NCBI GenBank assembly: GCA_009869945.1
Contig: WIXG01000064.1
Coordinates: forward strand, 62,001-126,000
Direction: 5' to 3'
DNA length: 64,000 nucleotides
Origin: Mesaphorura yosii
Taxonomy: Eukaryota > Arthropoda > Collembola > Poduromorpha > Tullbergiidae
The notes under the pieces were generated by a model. That model worked only from the letters and a program-made list of their open reading frames with translations, was not told the origin of the DNA and made no database searches. The translations under genes were made by a program, and so were the position numbers. Below are positions 11,588-21,861 of this stretch, piece after piece. The number at the start of each line of letters is the position of its first letter. Position 1 is the stretch's first letter.

Positions 11588-13150
11588 ATGGCCTCTAACG
11601 ACGAGGAGACTCTCTTTAGCGCTCCCAATAGTGCTAAACCTGAAGGATCCAAAAGCTTATCCTGTATCAGTACACCGCGAACGAGACGCTTCGGGAGAGA
11701 TTCCGAAGTTCTTCTTTACCACAATTCGTAAGATCACTAGATCACTAGATCACATGCGACTCAATCCAACAACGTGTGTACTAATTAATCTTACATCCTG
11801 GATTTACGAACTCTTAGAGCTGTTCGAATAGATTCTGAAGACAACATCCGGGAAGCGGAAATATCGGAGTCTGACGCAGATACCCAGAGCACGTTGTACA
11901 TCGCAGACCACTCGCATAGCTTCTGGGACAGAGATTACAGTTTGACTGATTTATCAATTCTTTATGCGCAATGCAAGAATTCAGATCATGATCTTTTGGA
12001 AGTCCTATCCGCTGATCGGAACAAATCGTTGAAGGAACTTCTAGAATTAAATGGCATTGGACTCAACTCATTCAGCGAAAAATTCAAGAATCAAGAATTG
12101 TACATCGTGGTTCAAGAAATTGATGAGTTGTCGAAGAATATTTCCGAGAAAGCTACTCTCTTTGTTTTGGCAGCACAATTTCTGCAGAAGAATATCAAAA
12201 TTAATCCGGCTGGTTCTGTGAGCATTGCTACTTGTTGGAAGTCTCTTCTGCGGGCCTGCATTATGAATATGGGTCCAAAACCGTACGAACTTCGTGGGAT
12301 GAAACTATACACCCAGAAGCACGCGTCTAAAATCAAACGGCTGTTCAAACAGGCTGGAGCCAATACCAAGGCCATCATAAAGTCGTTGAAGAAGTACGAG
12401 AAGGAACTGGACGTTATTTTGGGGCTGGTGAACCAGAGCGGTCGATGGAATGAACGTGTGTTGGCATCTGTACAGAAGACAAACTTCTCATTGGCACGTG
12501 AGCCACAAGATTCGGAGTTACCACACAACAATCTCATCTCGAAATAGGAATCAGTTGGCGATGGAAATCAGATTAATCTCATTGAGTTCAGTTCGAATGG
12601 CCTGATTGTTAACTGGTATTCGTTTGATGGCACTGGACAACAATTCATGGATTTTAAGGATGGTTCGCTTTATGAAAAAAGAAGCATTCTACAAGCAGTT
12701 TTTGGTCAGTTGGAAGAAGACAGCATTGGAGCAAGCTCGAAGGTTGAATGTATCATGACGGAAATCGCTGAGAAGTCTTCGAAGGTTACATCAGCCACTG
12801 CAATGCCACAGATGGATCATTTCAGAAATCATGTTCAAGATTTGATAGAGGAAGGGTTATCCAAAAAATATTTTATTCTAGCATTGGTTTTGAATCAACT
12901 TCTGATGCTATCAGTCAAGATAAAGGAATTTGTACAGATTTGCAAGGCGGTGCAGACCACATTCGAAGAAATGAGCAAAGAAATGAGAAAAATTTTCAAG
13001 AACGCAGGAACAGCAATGAAGCAAGATTTCAAAGGAAAGAAACTGGCTGCAACTCACCCTGTGTGCATTACATTATCGTTAAGTGACAGTGTTAATTCAA
13101 ACACCTTGAAACTGTACAATTTGGACAAGTTACATAAGTTTATTATGTAA
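11588..13150 (+). CDS. Uncharacterised helical protein, interrupted by one in-frame TAG
   Basis: Exon 1 (11588-11727) begins MASNDEETLFSAP and splices at TC|GTAAGA to exon 2 at 11818. The frame runs to TAG at 12545-12547 and then continues open in the same frame for 200 codons to TAA 13148-13150, followed by AATAAA at 13182. Without the TAG the product would be about 490 aa. Up to the TAG it is about 289 aa. Both halves look coding: charged, helical, with lysine-rich stretches (KIKRLFKQAGANTKAIIKSLKKYEKE; KEFVQICKAVQTTFEEMSKEMRKIF). No signal peptide, membrane segment or family is recognised. The TAG could be removed by an alternative 120-bp intron (GTGAAC donor at 12428, acceptor ending with the TAG). 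It could instead be read through or be an inactivating change. The better-looking GTGAGC donor at the LARE codons gives a frameshift and is excluded. Confidence 0.5.
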
Positions 13151-13181
13151 TTGTGTTGTGTTCTGATTCTGAAACTGATCC

Positions 13182-13187
13182 AATAAA
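13182..13187 (+). terminator. Poly(A) signal AATAAA
   Basis: AATAAA 32 bp after the stop of the TAG-interrupted gene, in the 84-bp gap to the convergent proline-rich gene. Confidence 0.6.
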
Positions 13188-13233
13188 ATAAGATATTTTC
13201 TTAAGCCGTTTAATCGAAGCGTTCTATTCAAGT

Positions 13234-14337
13234 TTACACCGATGCCTCCTGGAGCTGCTTTCTAGATTTCGACTTGCGCTTCGGCAGAAAGATGGATTTA
13301 AATGTGTTGAAAAATCTTACAAAGCCATTTGGTTTCGTCTTGTTCTTGCCTTTGCTCTTGACGGATTCGGTCCGCACCGGCAGAACGGGCAATGGAATTT
13401 CCTTCGAAATGGTTCTGGTGTTTCTATTGCTCGCAACAGAGACGGGTCGTGATGCATCGATTATTTCATCTTCCGCGTTATGAACCCCAGAGAAGGAAAC
13501 TGACGACGCAGCAGCCCCAGCTTCTGACGATTGTCCCGGGGCTCGTTTCGGTCGCAATTTTACGTCATTATTCCTGTTGTGGCCGTACTCGAAAGTTGCA
13601 TCAAGCGCAGGTTTGATTGGCTGCAAATACGTGTCTTCTGGATTCATATGAACCTCTGACTTGATTGATCCTCTTGTTGGTTTTACTGGGACGGGCGGCT
13701 TTACTTTCCCGTCAACTCCAACTAATTTCGGTTTTGGCGGTGGCGGTGGTGGTTTCGATTCCGAATTGTGACTACAATCATCCAGGTTTGTGTCAAGTAA
13801 TTCCAAGTCCGGGCGTGGTAAAGGCATGCGAGGCTTGCTCATCGGCGAGAGTAATCCGGAACCGGTTTCACTTAACCTGGCTTTTGGCCCAGGTACAGGC
13901 GGAGCTGATATTTGTTCCGTCTCTTCACCAGAGTCAACGTTGACATTATCTTGACGCTGTAACATTTCTCCTTCGCCGTTGAGCGTATTTGTTTGTCTTG
14001 ACAAGGACGCAGCTTTGTATAGGAATGAACTCCTATTGTAGCTGAACCTTTTGGCCAGAGTCTGCAAGTGTGGGTCGTCCAAGTCGTCACGGTCGTCGTT
14101 TTCCTGATTCTCGGTTAAATCCAGACGCGTGTTTCTGAATGGTTGGTGATTATTATGATGTGGATGCAAAGCGCTTTTCGCAGTGCTGCTGGTGCTGGGC
14201 CCATTGTGAATGCTGAGTCTGTTTGATAGTTCCCCTAAAGCAATATTAATTCAATGTGAACGGTTCAATAACTATATTCATATTACTGGAAGCGAGTTCT
14301 TACCCAAATAAGGAGGCTTGACAAAGTTCGAAGACAT
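13234..14337 (-). CDS. Uncharacterised proline-rich, SH3-ligand-like protein
   Basis: Two exons, 14337-14304 and 14234-13234, joined in phase, give 344 aa starting MSSNFVKPPYLG. The protein is hydrophilic and mostly disordered. It contains several class I/II SH3-type motifs: a PPPPPPKPK run near residues 175-185, then PPVPVKPTR, APPVPGPKAR and IPLPVLPVRT. The C-terminus is strongly basic with an aromatic helix (GFVRFFNTFKSIFLPKRKSKSRK), which could be a membrane- or phosphoinositide-binding tail. No catalytic domain or TM is present. An adaptor or scaffold role in cytoskeletal or receptor signalling is plausible but inferred only from composition. It converges with the 11588 gene (84 bp between stops). 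No named family is recognised. Confidence 0.6.
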
Positions 14338-14929
14338 TGCTCGATTACACAGGGTTATCAAATCGCACGCTTAGCTCGTCAGCTTGACAAAGTAATATGG
14401 TACTGAAGGGTTGACTAATAGTTCATATAAACTATGACATGATTCTCATGACTCAAATTTGCACTGCAAAAGTCAGTCGTCAAAATCGCAATCACGTACA
14501 ACACGGCTTGATATTTTATCAATCGGCCTTCTTTAGCAAATAGGATGTGACGTAGAAAGCCATTATTCAATCATCAATCATTCTGTTGAGCATTCCTGAT
14601 AAGAAAATATTCCTTTCGCTTCTCATATCGACAGAGTTGAAGCATTGCAGTTCGGACGTAAGCACTAACACAGACAAACGCCGCCATCTGAGTGCTAGTT
14701 TAAAATATTAAAGCCAAATTATATCTGTCATGTGCGCTACGCACAGATGCTGATTTGGTACATCGAATTGCGTTGAGTTATTATGCGTTGGATCATGAAG
14801 TTGTGCTTTTTCCTTTGGTGATTACAGAATGAATACGCAAAAATCATCGAAATTGCGAATTGCAGCTACATTCAGCAATTACTACGAACACCAAGCCAAA
14901 ATGTAACCCAAGATTCGTGGGCTGCAGTA

Positions 14930-15024
14930 TCTAGAGCAAGGATCGTAAACACTGCACAAAGCTTCGCTTTGTTTGTTAATTGTGTACACAATTAGCTAAT
15001 AGCGTTTATGGTCCTTGATCTAGA
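14930..15024. repeat. 95-bp foldback element with nested palindromes
   Basis: The terminal 21-bp arms (starting TCTAGAGCAAGG at 14930 and ending CTTGATCTAGA at 15024) are inverted repeats matching at 18 of 21 positions. Inside sit a CAAAGC-TTC-GCTTTG hairpin (14957-14971), the perfect 16-bp palindrome AATTGTGTACACAATT (14978-14993) and ATTAGCTAAT (14991-15000). No coding capacity. Confidence 0.65.
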
Positions 15025-15158
15025 GCTTAATCTTATAGTTCATGGCCCTTGATGCAATCCCTGTAATAGTAACCCTAGTGAATGCACGGTTGCGACCACA
15101 AACTACTTGCAATCTACAGCATGAAGTCGATGCCGAAGATTCTTCAATCAGAGGATAT

Positions 15159-15202
15159 CCACAGAATTACCAACCAAGAATTCTTGGTTAGTAATTCTGT
15201 GG
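15159..15202. repeat. 44-bp near-perfect loopless palindrome
   Basis: Arms of 22 bp (15159-15180 and 15181-15202) are complementary at 21 positions, with zero spacer at the centre (CCAAGAA/TTCTTGG). Partial complementarity continues outward (GATAT/ATATC). It lies about 140 bp upstream of the ATG of the next gene, so it could sit in its promoter or 5' UTR. Confidence 0.75.
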
Positions 15203-15344
15203 TAATATCACTATCTATCGGCTGTGCAGGTTTTACCCAAATGTTTTTGACGAAATTGTATTTACTAGCTTGGGTTTTACCGTTAACTGTATTCGCATTT
15301 CAGCTTTGCAAACTCTGATGTGCCTAGATTTCACTCTAAAAAAG

Positions 15345-16951
15345 ATGTCCTGGCGCGACGCTGCTGGCTTGAGGGTTCCCAATGCTGTAAAATCGTCGAC
15401 AGGTAGGCCCAATCAAATGAGCAAACTTTCGAAAGGTCAAAGTCAACGTCCAAGAAATCCCCTTCCAGCAATCCCACGGGTTACTCGGCACTCCAGTTTG
15501 TAAGCCATCAGAACAACGTAGATCTTTGGCGGCACAGGATAATAATTCCGATCTAAAAATGGTAAATTTTAAGGGCTTCTATGAATGATTCGTACGGCAC
15601 GAATCGGATGATCCGGCAGGCTGAACGAGTTCTTCAAGGTAATATATGTTTAGACTCATGTATACTGCTGTCCACTAAAAACTTGTAAATGACTTCAAGA
15701 GTCTATCAAATTACAACCCAAAATCGATTTTTCCACGAAAGTGGAAAAAAGCCATCATGTCCTTACCACGCACAAAGAGCTGGTGCATCAGTCGAAGAAA
15801 GACATTCGAAAAATTCCTCAGCCGCCCGCGGATCTCCGGAAAGAACGTGATCCAAAGCTGGACGATCTGCAATACGAACCACTGAAAGGTATTGGGGCGC
15901 ATGGCCCTTTAAAACTACTTGAATTGCTCAAAACGAAGAGAGACAACGCGCTAAAGAGCGACAATAACCCACCATCGGAAAGCCAGAATGAAAGCTTGGG
16001 AGAGAAGTGGGATCATGTTGTTACAATGAACAGCGTGGTGCTCGATAAAGTTTTCCGTGATTTTTCGACTTCAAGCGGAGCTCGTCAACCCCCAAGCCTA
16101 ACAGCAATGAAAAAAGCTAAAGAAAGAGATAACGCCAGCCGTTCAGGGCACTCAGCAAATCCAGGATCGCCACATAAGATGAGCGCAAAGAAGACGAGCG
16201 ACAAACTAGCTGCCAAAACTGTCAATAAGAAAGAAGGCGAATCTCTGAGAAAGGTGACCTTCTTCGTTTGCACATTCAAGTATTTTACGCCCGAGATAAT
16301 TTTTGTCACTTTAGCAACACGCTCTTAAGGATAGTGAAGATTACTTTTTCCGCACGCATCCGTCTTTCATGCAAATGATCGACAATACGGAAGACGAGTC
16401 CAGAGTTCCCACTCACATTCCAAGCACTGCTACTGACCGGAAATCACAAGTTCTCGACGTCAATACATTCACAAAAAAGATGGAAATCAAAACTGCAACT
16501 TCATCTCATGTACAAGCGTCCATGGCTGACGTACTTTTCAAACCGGCGACAGGCTTTGAATTCCTGGAAAGCGGACCACAGTCAAGAACGCCGTCTGCGA
16601 TGTTGGAACTTGAGAAAAGAATCAAAGGGAAAGTGCAGAAAAGACGAGTCGATGAAGCGTCGAAGCAAGTTGCTCTCCATGTCACAAAGTAAAACTTGTG
16701 AATCTCTGAAGCATGATGGGTGTTAAAATTAATTGCTATGCCTGGCTTACAGCGTTCAGAATCCGACGTATGAGTCTGACACAAACCATCAGAGGCGAAT
16801 CAAGGCAGAGAAAGACGACCAAGCCATGCAATATTTACGTGAAAGACCCGACAACATTCGGCTGTTTTCTTCGGCAGCTGCTGAGAGAAAAACTTGGCAG
16901 TATTCGTCAGCACGTGGCGGAGCGACTGCGACAGTTATGCAGTATCGCTAA
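15345..16951 (+). CDS. Uncharacterised basic, disordered protein
   Basis: Five exons: 15345-15499, 15574-15638, 15700-16253, 16330-16688 and 16753-16951. All phases agree and give 443 aa (MSWRDAAGLRVP... to ...MQYR). The product is Lys/Arg/Ser-rich, without signal peptide, TM or catalytic motif. Conserved-looking segments are the N-terminal NRMIRQAERVLQESIKLQP, the middle KELVHQSKKDIRKIPQPPADLRKERDP, and the C-terminal LRERPDNIRLFSSAAAERKTWQYS. Short amphipathic helices with Pro-rich linkers resemble cytoskeleton- or axoneme-associated proteins, but I cannot assign a family. AATAAA at 17005-17010 provides the 3' end. Intron sizes of 60-75 bp match the neighbourhood. Confidence 0.65.
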
Positions 16952-17004
16952 TCAGCTCTTGTTTAATAATGCACAATTTAAGGCTTAGGAGCACGTGACA
17001 ATGT

Positions 17005-17010
17005 AATAAA
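17005..17010 (+). terminator. Poly(A) signal AATAAA
   Basis: AATAAA 54 bp after the stop of the basic protein gene. A second AATAAA follows about ten bases later. Confidence 0.6.
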
Positions 17011-17272
17011 AGGAATAAACTTATTCTGGAGCGAATCGCTTATGAAAAGAGCCACAATATGTACAGCATAGGTCTCTTAGGCTTCTTGGAGCCGAGCAGG
17101 CCATGTTGTAATGCATTGCTCGCATTTAATGCGTCAGCGGCTGCAAATTGATTGAGGAAATCCTAATTATGAGTGAGCCACCCGTGTTCCATCACATGAA
17201 TTCTCATAAACAATGGACACCGTGTGCAACTGGTGATGATTAAGTTGATTTAGTATCACATTGACATTCAAA

Positions 17273-17936
17273 ATGAAGCCATTATCTTCGCAGAATATTT
17301 TGGCTCTCATTTTGTGCTTGTGGGCAGACTTGTATTCGAATTTGTTCTATTGTGAAGGGCTCCGTATTCGAGGCAAATTCGACAGGTTTGGTCGTCGAGG
17401 GTTGACTAGTTCTGGACCGTTTCGGCACCCGCTGTCACACGAGTATTATCATCACGAAGGCGTAAGTTTGAGCTCTAAATAATATTTGAATATATGGAAC
17501 ATGACTTGCCAAAGAGAGGTTGGAATTTGAAATGCTTCTGTCATTCTCTTCACCCAGGCAGCCAAAATCATCAAAGAATCAAGATTTGAAATGGAGTATG
17601 ATCTTGGACGAAAAATTGCATTTCTTTGCACTGCGCAGGGTTCGCCTAGGCCATACATCACGTGGTGAGTTAATTTGGATAATTTACTCAGGGTGAATGA
17701 TGAATCTGTCTAAAGATGAAGAGCATGATTTCAGGTTGAAGGACGGAGTAGAGCTGTACGCGCACAACTGGCTACAAATCCACGAATGGGTTGAGAACAA
17801 CGCAACCATAAAATCCAAGATGGAAATTGACCCTGCGACCCAAGCGGACGAAGGAACGTATGAATGCGTGGCAGACAACAAGTACGCTATCGATCGACGA
17901 CGATTTCGAACTTATTATGACGAAATGGACAAATAA
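17273..17936 (+). CDS. oig-4-like: Secreted single-immunoglobulin-domain protein, oig-4-like
   Basis: Exons 17273-17461, 17558-17664 and 17735-17936 give 165 aa. An N-terminal signal peptide (ILALILCLWADLYSNLFYCEG) precedes a basic linker and one I-set Ig domain. The first cysteine is in FLCTAQGSPRP, followed by the W of YITWLKDG. The domain ends with the hallmark DEGTYECVADNKYAIDRR. The block MEIDPATQADEGTYECVADN plus YAIDRRRF is characteristic of the short secreted oig-4 family, which in C. elegans stabilises levamisole-type acetylcholine receptor clusters at the neuromuscular junction. The length fits that family. No TM or GPI signal is seen. Function in this species is inferred from family membership. 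Confidence 0.85.
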
Positions 17937-18760
17937 AAAGCTTCGTGATGTTAAAAGTCAACGTTTGTGCTTTTGCCAAACGCAGTACACAGTATTGCAT
18001 TTGGCACAGTATAACCGACGGCCTGCTTTTTCCATCAGTTGACACGATACGGTCAGACGAAACTCATTCATTTTCATGCCTTTCAAGCTCCAATTTATTG
18101 CCGGGCTCAACTTTGACCTTCTTTATGTGGTCTCTCTTCCATCACTCACTTGTTTAGTGAATTTGACTCAAAGTATTAATTCAGCCCCACTGAACAAGAA
18201 TGCGCGGTTGATTGTACGATTTTGCATTCCAGGAAAATTCTGATTTCAAGCACGCACGCAATGCTTTAAAGCCCTCAGCCGTCAAAGCACTGCTTTACAA
18301 AAACGGATAAGTGCAGCCTAACGAACTGATCGTATACGATTATGCCAATTACTCCTACTTACAAAGAACCGTCCACGATATTGCACTCAAAGAGCGCACA
18401 TTTATCCGGCCATGATCCTCTCTGGAATACAACTTTCTCCAGCGGACGGACTGCACAGAATGGGTTGCGTGCAAGCAGTAAAACAATATGAATTGTAAAA
18501 GCGTTGTAATGCTCACTAAAATGTTCCTTAATTGATCGTGGATCATAACCTATTTAACATGATTCATGTTGTGTTGAGTGACCCCGATTGAGTACTTTTG
18601 TGTTGTGACTTCAAAGTTCAGATCCCAAAACTGATATAAATTCCATATTTTTGTCTGAAACAACTTGAATATAAATCCATCGGTCTCGGGAGTCCGGACG
18701 GCCACTCATGATTAGACGTTCAAGCATGTGAGATTCTAGTGCTGCTATTGTGGTTCCAAG
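17937..18760. other. Intergenic, no gene seen
   Basis: About 0.8 kb between the oig-4-like stop and the DEG/ENaC start. No exon with coding character on either strand. It probably holds the channel promoter. Confidence 0.55.
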
Positions 18761-21294
18761 ATGGTTTCTGCTGCGGACGCACTGGCTCTGGAGCGCCAGC
18801 TTCTCGACCGATACAGAAACTACCCAAATATTCCATCTGCAAATCAAACTCAGTATTCGAACACAAACCGACTCTTCCAAGGTGGAAGAAACGAAGAGTT
18901 TCTCCGAAGGCAAATTCTGAATAATCAAGACCTCCAGAAGAAAGTGTTTGGCCTGGATGGAATTCCAGAGGCTGGTGAAGCAAATCCAAAGTCCCAGTCT
19001 CATATTATTTGGTGGTGGGAGCCTCCACCACAAAATATTCCAACGCAGTTCTTCGCAGATTCGAGCATGCACGGCTTGAAGTACCTGTCACAGCCCAAGC
19101 GTCATCTTTGCGAACGAATCTTCTGGCTCATCTTCTTCTGCACTGGGGTTGCAGGAGCAGCGTACTTGATCAATGGGATGTGGGAACGTTACACCCAGAA
19201 CCCAGTAATCGTGTCATTTCAGCCCGTGGACGTGGACATCAACCGCATAGCTTTTCCAGCTGTGACAATCTGCAACATGAACAAGCTCAGGAAAAGTGTC
19301 GTCAATGACATTGTGGCGTAAGTGTAATCATTCCATTTATTTGACCGTCATTTAAAGAGCTAACCAGACGTGAAATAAAGCAGTGATTACAACTTGGACT
19401 CTGACACCTCGACTGGCCAGAAGCTGTACAACGCACGAGTGCTCTGTGATGGTCAGAAAAGCTTCGCAAACTACTTTGGTTTTGCCTACGAACGTGGGCG
19501 TGTGTCTACACCTGATCCGAGGCACTACAACTCGAGTTTGAACTCTGAGGTTGATGGGAGTTCCAACGAAACCGAATTTGAAAAGTTTATTCAAGCAGTA
19601 CGTTTACTTAATGATGTTATGACTCTGATCAATGATAGCAAGCATTTGACTAGGACCTACATTGCTTTTCAGGAAACCCTGGAATGCAATGAATTCATTC
19701 GTTTGTGCAGGTGGGCAGGCAAAGCTGAGAACTGTTCAAACTTGTTCAAGAGTATTATAACAGAATACGGACGTTGCTGCATATTCAATGGTCTACCGGA
19801 TCACTTAATCCAAAAGTTAGTGATAATAATTCGGTAGAAGTACTCAAATATTGGTCTGTATCGTGCATTAAAGTATGGATTGCATAATTCAAGGGGTTTG
19901 GGACCTGGAAACGAAGAAGAAAAACTGGAAGCAAAGCAATGGGCAAAGTGGGTGGACTCGGGAGCGCTTGTTCTACCCACAGATTGGCCGAGTGACTCTT
20001 TCCCGAGGACCCAAGCCAGACCCGGGAGTATTTTTGGCCTGTCCATTACGCTCGATTCGGATGTCGACGAATACTTTTGTCCGTCGTCCGACTCGCAAGG
20101 ATTCCGCATCATGTTCCACTCTCCAGCCGAGTTGCCACCGATTAGCGAGTTCGGCTTATCGGTTGGTTTCGGAAATGAAGTTTATATGAAAGTCATTCCC
20201 GAACTAATTACTGCCGACGACGAAATCAAAGCATATGATAGGGTAAGTTAAATGCTCAGCTAACCTTTCGTGCCTAACTTCATTTTACTTCATTCGCGTA
20301 TTAGTACAAACGACAATGCATGCTTCGGCAAGAAGGAAGTTTAAAGTACTATCAACAATACACATATTCAAACTGTCTCGATGAGTGCGTGGCTGATGCG
20401 ATTATTTCCAAATGCAACTGCAGCTTCTACTATATGAAGTGTAAGTTAACAGCGTTAACTTTCATAATCAAGATTGCATTTTTCTACATTTGCTTGTAAT
20501 TTCAGATATTGCAAAGCAGAGGGCTCGACCATGCGATGCGAATCCATCTAAAGATGATTATAACTGCGCCACTACAGTGAGGCGTAAGACTAATACGAAG
20601 TTAAGTCGGAATTGTACCGAAGTACCCTTTTATTACACCCTGCGTTTTCCAGAGGAGATGTCTCAGGCGATGCGGGTAAATTGCAGTCAATGTGAAGCAC
20701 TTTGTCAGGATATCACATTCAGAACAGAGACTACGTTTACAAAATTGCAATCTGGCATCTGGCAAGATATCGACCCGAGCAAAATGCAAGCGCCTCCGGA
20801 CTGGTGTGCATAACTTTAGATTGTTTATTCGACAATTCACGGGTTTAAGAATTTCTCTCTTGTAGGACTTCGCACGACGTATCAATCGTCCACATTTACT
20901 ACGGGGATCTGTCGGTGGTCCCGAAAATTCGAAAAGCGCTTTACGGCATTCCAGACATAATTGGTAAGTTAAATTAGAAATCGAAACAGTGCCGCGCACG
21001 GTGATTAAAAATTATAATTGTGTTGCAGCAAACATTGGAGGTTTACTTGGACTTTGCTTGGGGTTCAGCATTCTGAGTGCAGTTGAGATCGTTTACTTCT
21101 TCACATGTAGAGCGTGTCTGAAAAAGTTCGGTCGCGAGGATAAGTCTGATGTCGAGAACATACACGAAGTGAATGGGAATTCTACAGGAGGAACACTGCG
21201 AAGATTGGTTTTTGGATTCGGAAGAAGCGATCAGAACTTGAACAGAGTCATCACGTTAGATCCCAATGCTGTGGAATTAAGATCACACTATTAA
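18761..21294 (+). CDS. DEG/ENaC (pickpocket-type) sodium channel subunit
   Basis: Two-TM amiloride-sensitive channel family. ATG 18761 opens a 558-nt exon with a cytosolic N-terminus and TM1 (ERIFWLIFFCTGVAGAAYLI), then the conserved post-TM1 motif FPAVTICNMN. Later exons (from about 19383, 19672, 19876, 20305, 20505, 20866 and 21029) encode the cysteine-rich extracellular domain. These include GRCCIFN, the CLDECVADAIISKCNCSFYYMK segment and NCSQCEALCQD. TM2 carries the selectivity-filter region NIGGLLGLCLGFSILSAVEIVYF. The cytosolic tail ends VELRSHY at TAA 21292-21294. The order and motifs match arthropod pickpocket channels, which act in mechanosensation, salt or pheromone sensing and osmoregulation. 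The GLCLGFS filter fits the GxS consensus, so conduction is expected. AATAAA follows at 21356. Confidence 0.9.
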
Positions 21295-21355
21295 GTTCGC
21301 TAAAATGTTTTCGACTGTCGAAACGTGCAGAACGACATTAGAATTTACCGCACTG

Positions 21356-21361
21356 AATAAA
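21356..21361 (+). terminator. Poly(A) signal AATAAA of DEG/ENaC gene
   Basis: AATAAA 62 bp after the channel stop codon. Confidence 0.6.
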
Positions 21362-21861
21362 GAGATCATTTTAGCACCTCCGGCAATCGATCTTCGGTGA
21401 AGTTTTTAATTTCCCTGACATCTTCCTGATCACGATGTTGGATTCCTAAAATCGTCCAAACGTCTGAAAATGTAGTGAACTCGCCAATCATCCATATGAC
21501 GCGACCATGAAGAGACGACTAATTGAGAAGGTAAACATCTTTTCTACGTTCTTGTAATGTAATCCAATGCATTTGCAATGACAAGGACGATCAATCGCTG
21601 AGGAAAAGGCGAGCTTAACAAAATTTATTTTCGAAAACTCTTACAAAATCTTCCAGCAAAATTCAAAATGCTTTGGATTTCCAAAACTTAGCACGCTAAT
21701 AGAATAATATGAACTTTACTATCGGATTTTGTACAGTTTAGTGATAAAAAATGACACGGATTTTATTGGGTTTCACGTTCACAAATTTTTAAAGCTGAAA
21801 ACGGTACCATTAATTTTGCAAAATACTTATTGTCATACTCAATCACTGTGTTGTATTGTCT

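Larger units (their letters stand above)
14338..15344. other. Intergenic region holding two palindromic elements
   Basis: One kilobase between the divergent starts of the proline-rich gene (-) and the gene at 15345 (+). It is AT-rich with no supported exon. It contains the stacked foldback at 14930-15024 and the long perfect-centre palindrome at 15159-15202. Confidence 0.55.

Noticed and set aside
12498-12547. 50-bp GTGAGC...TAG intron to remove the TAG of the 11588 gene
   Set aside because: Splice sites look good, but the junction shifts frame and hits a stop within ten codons.
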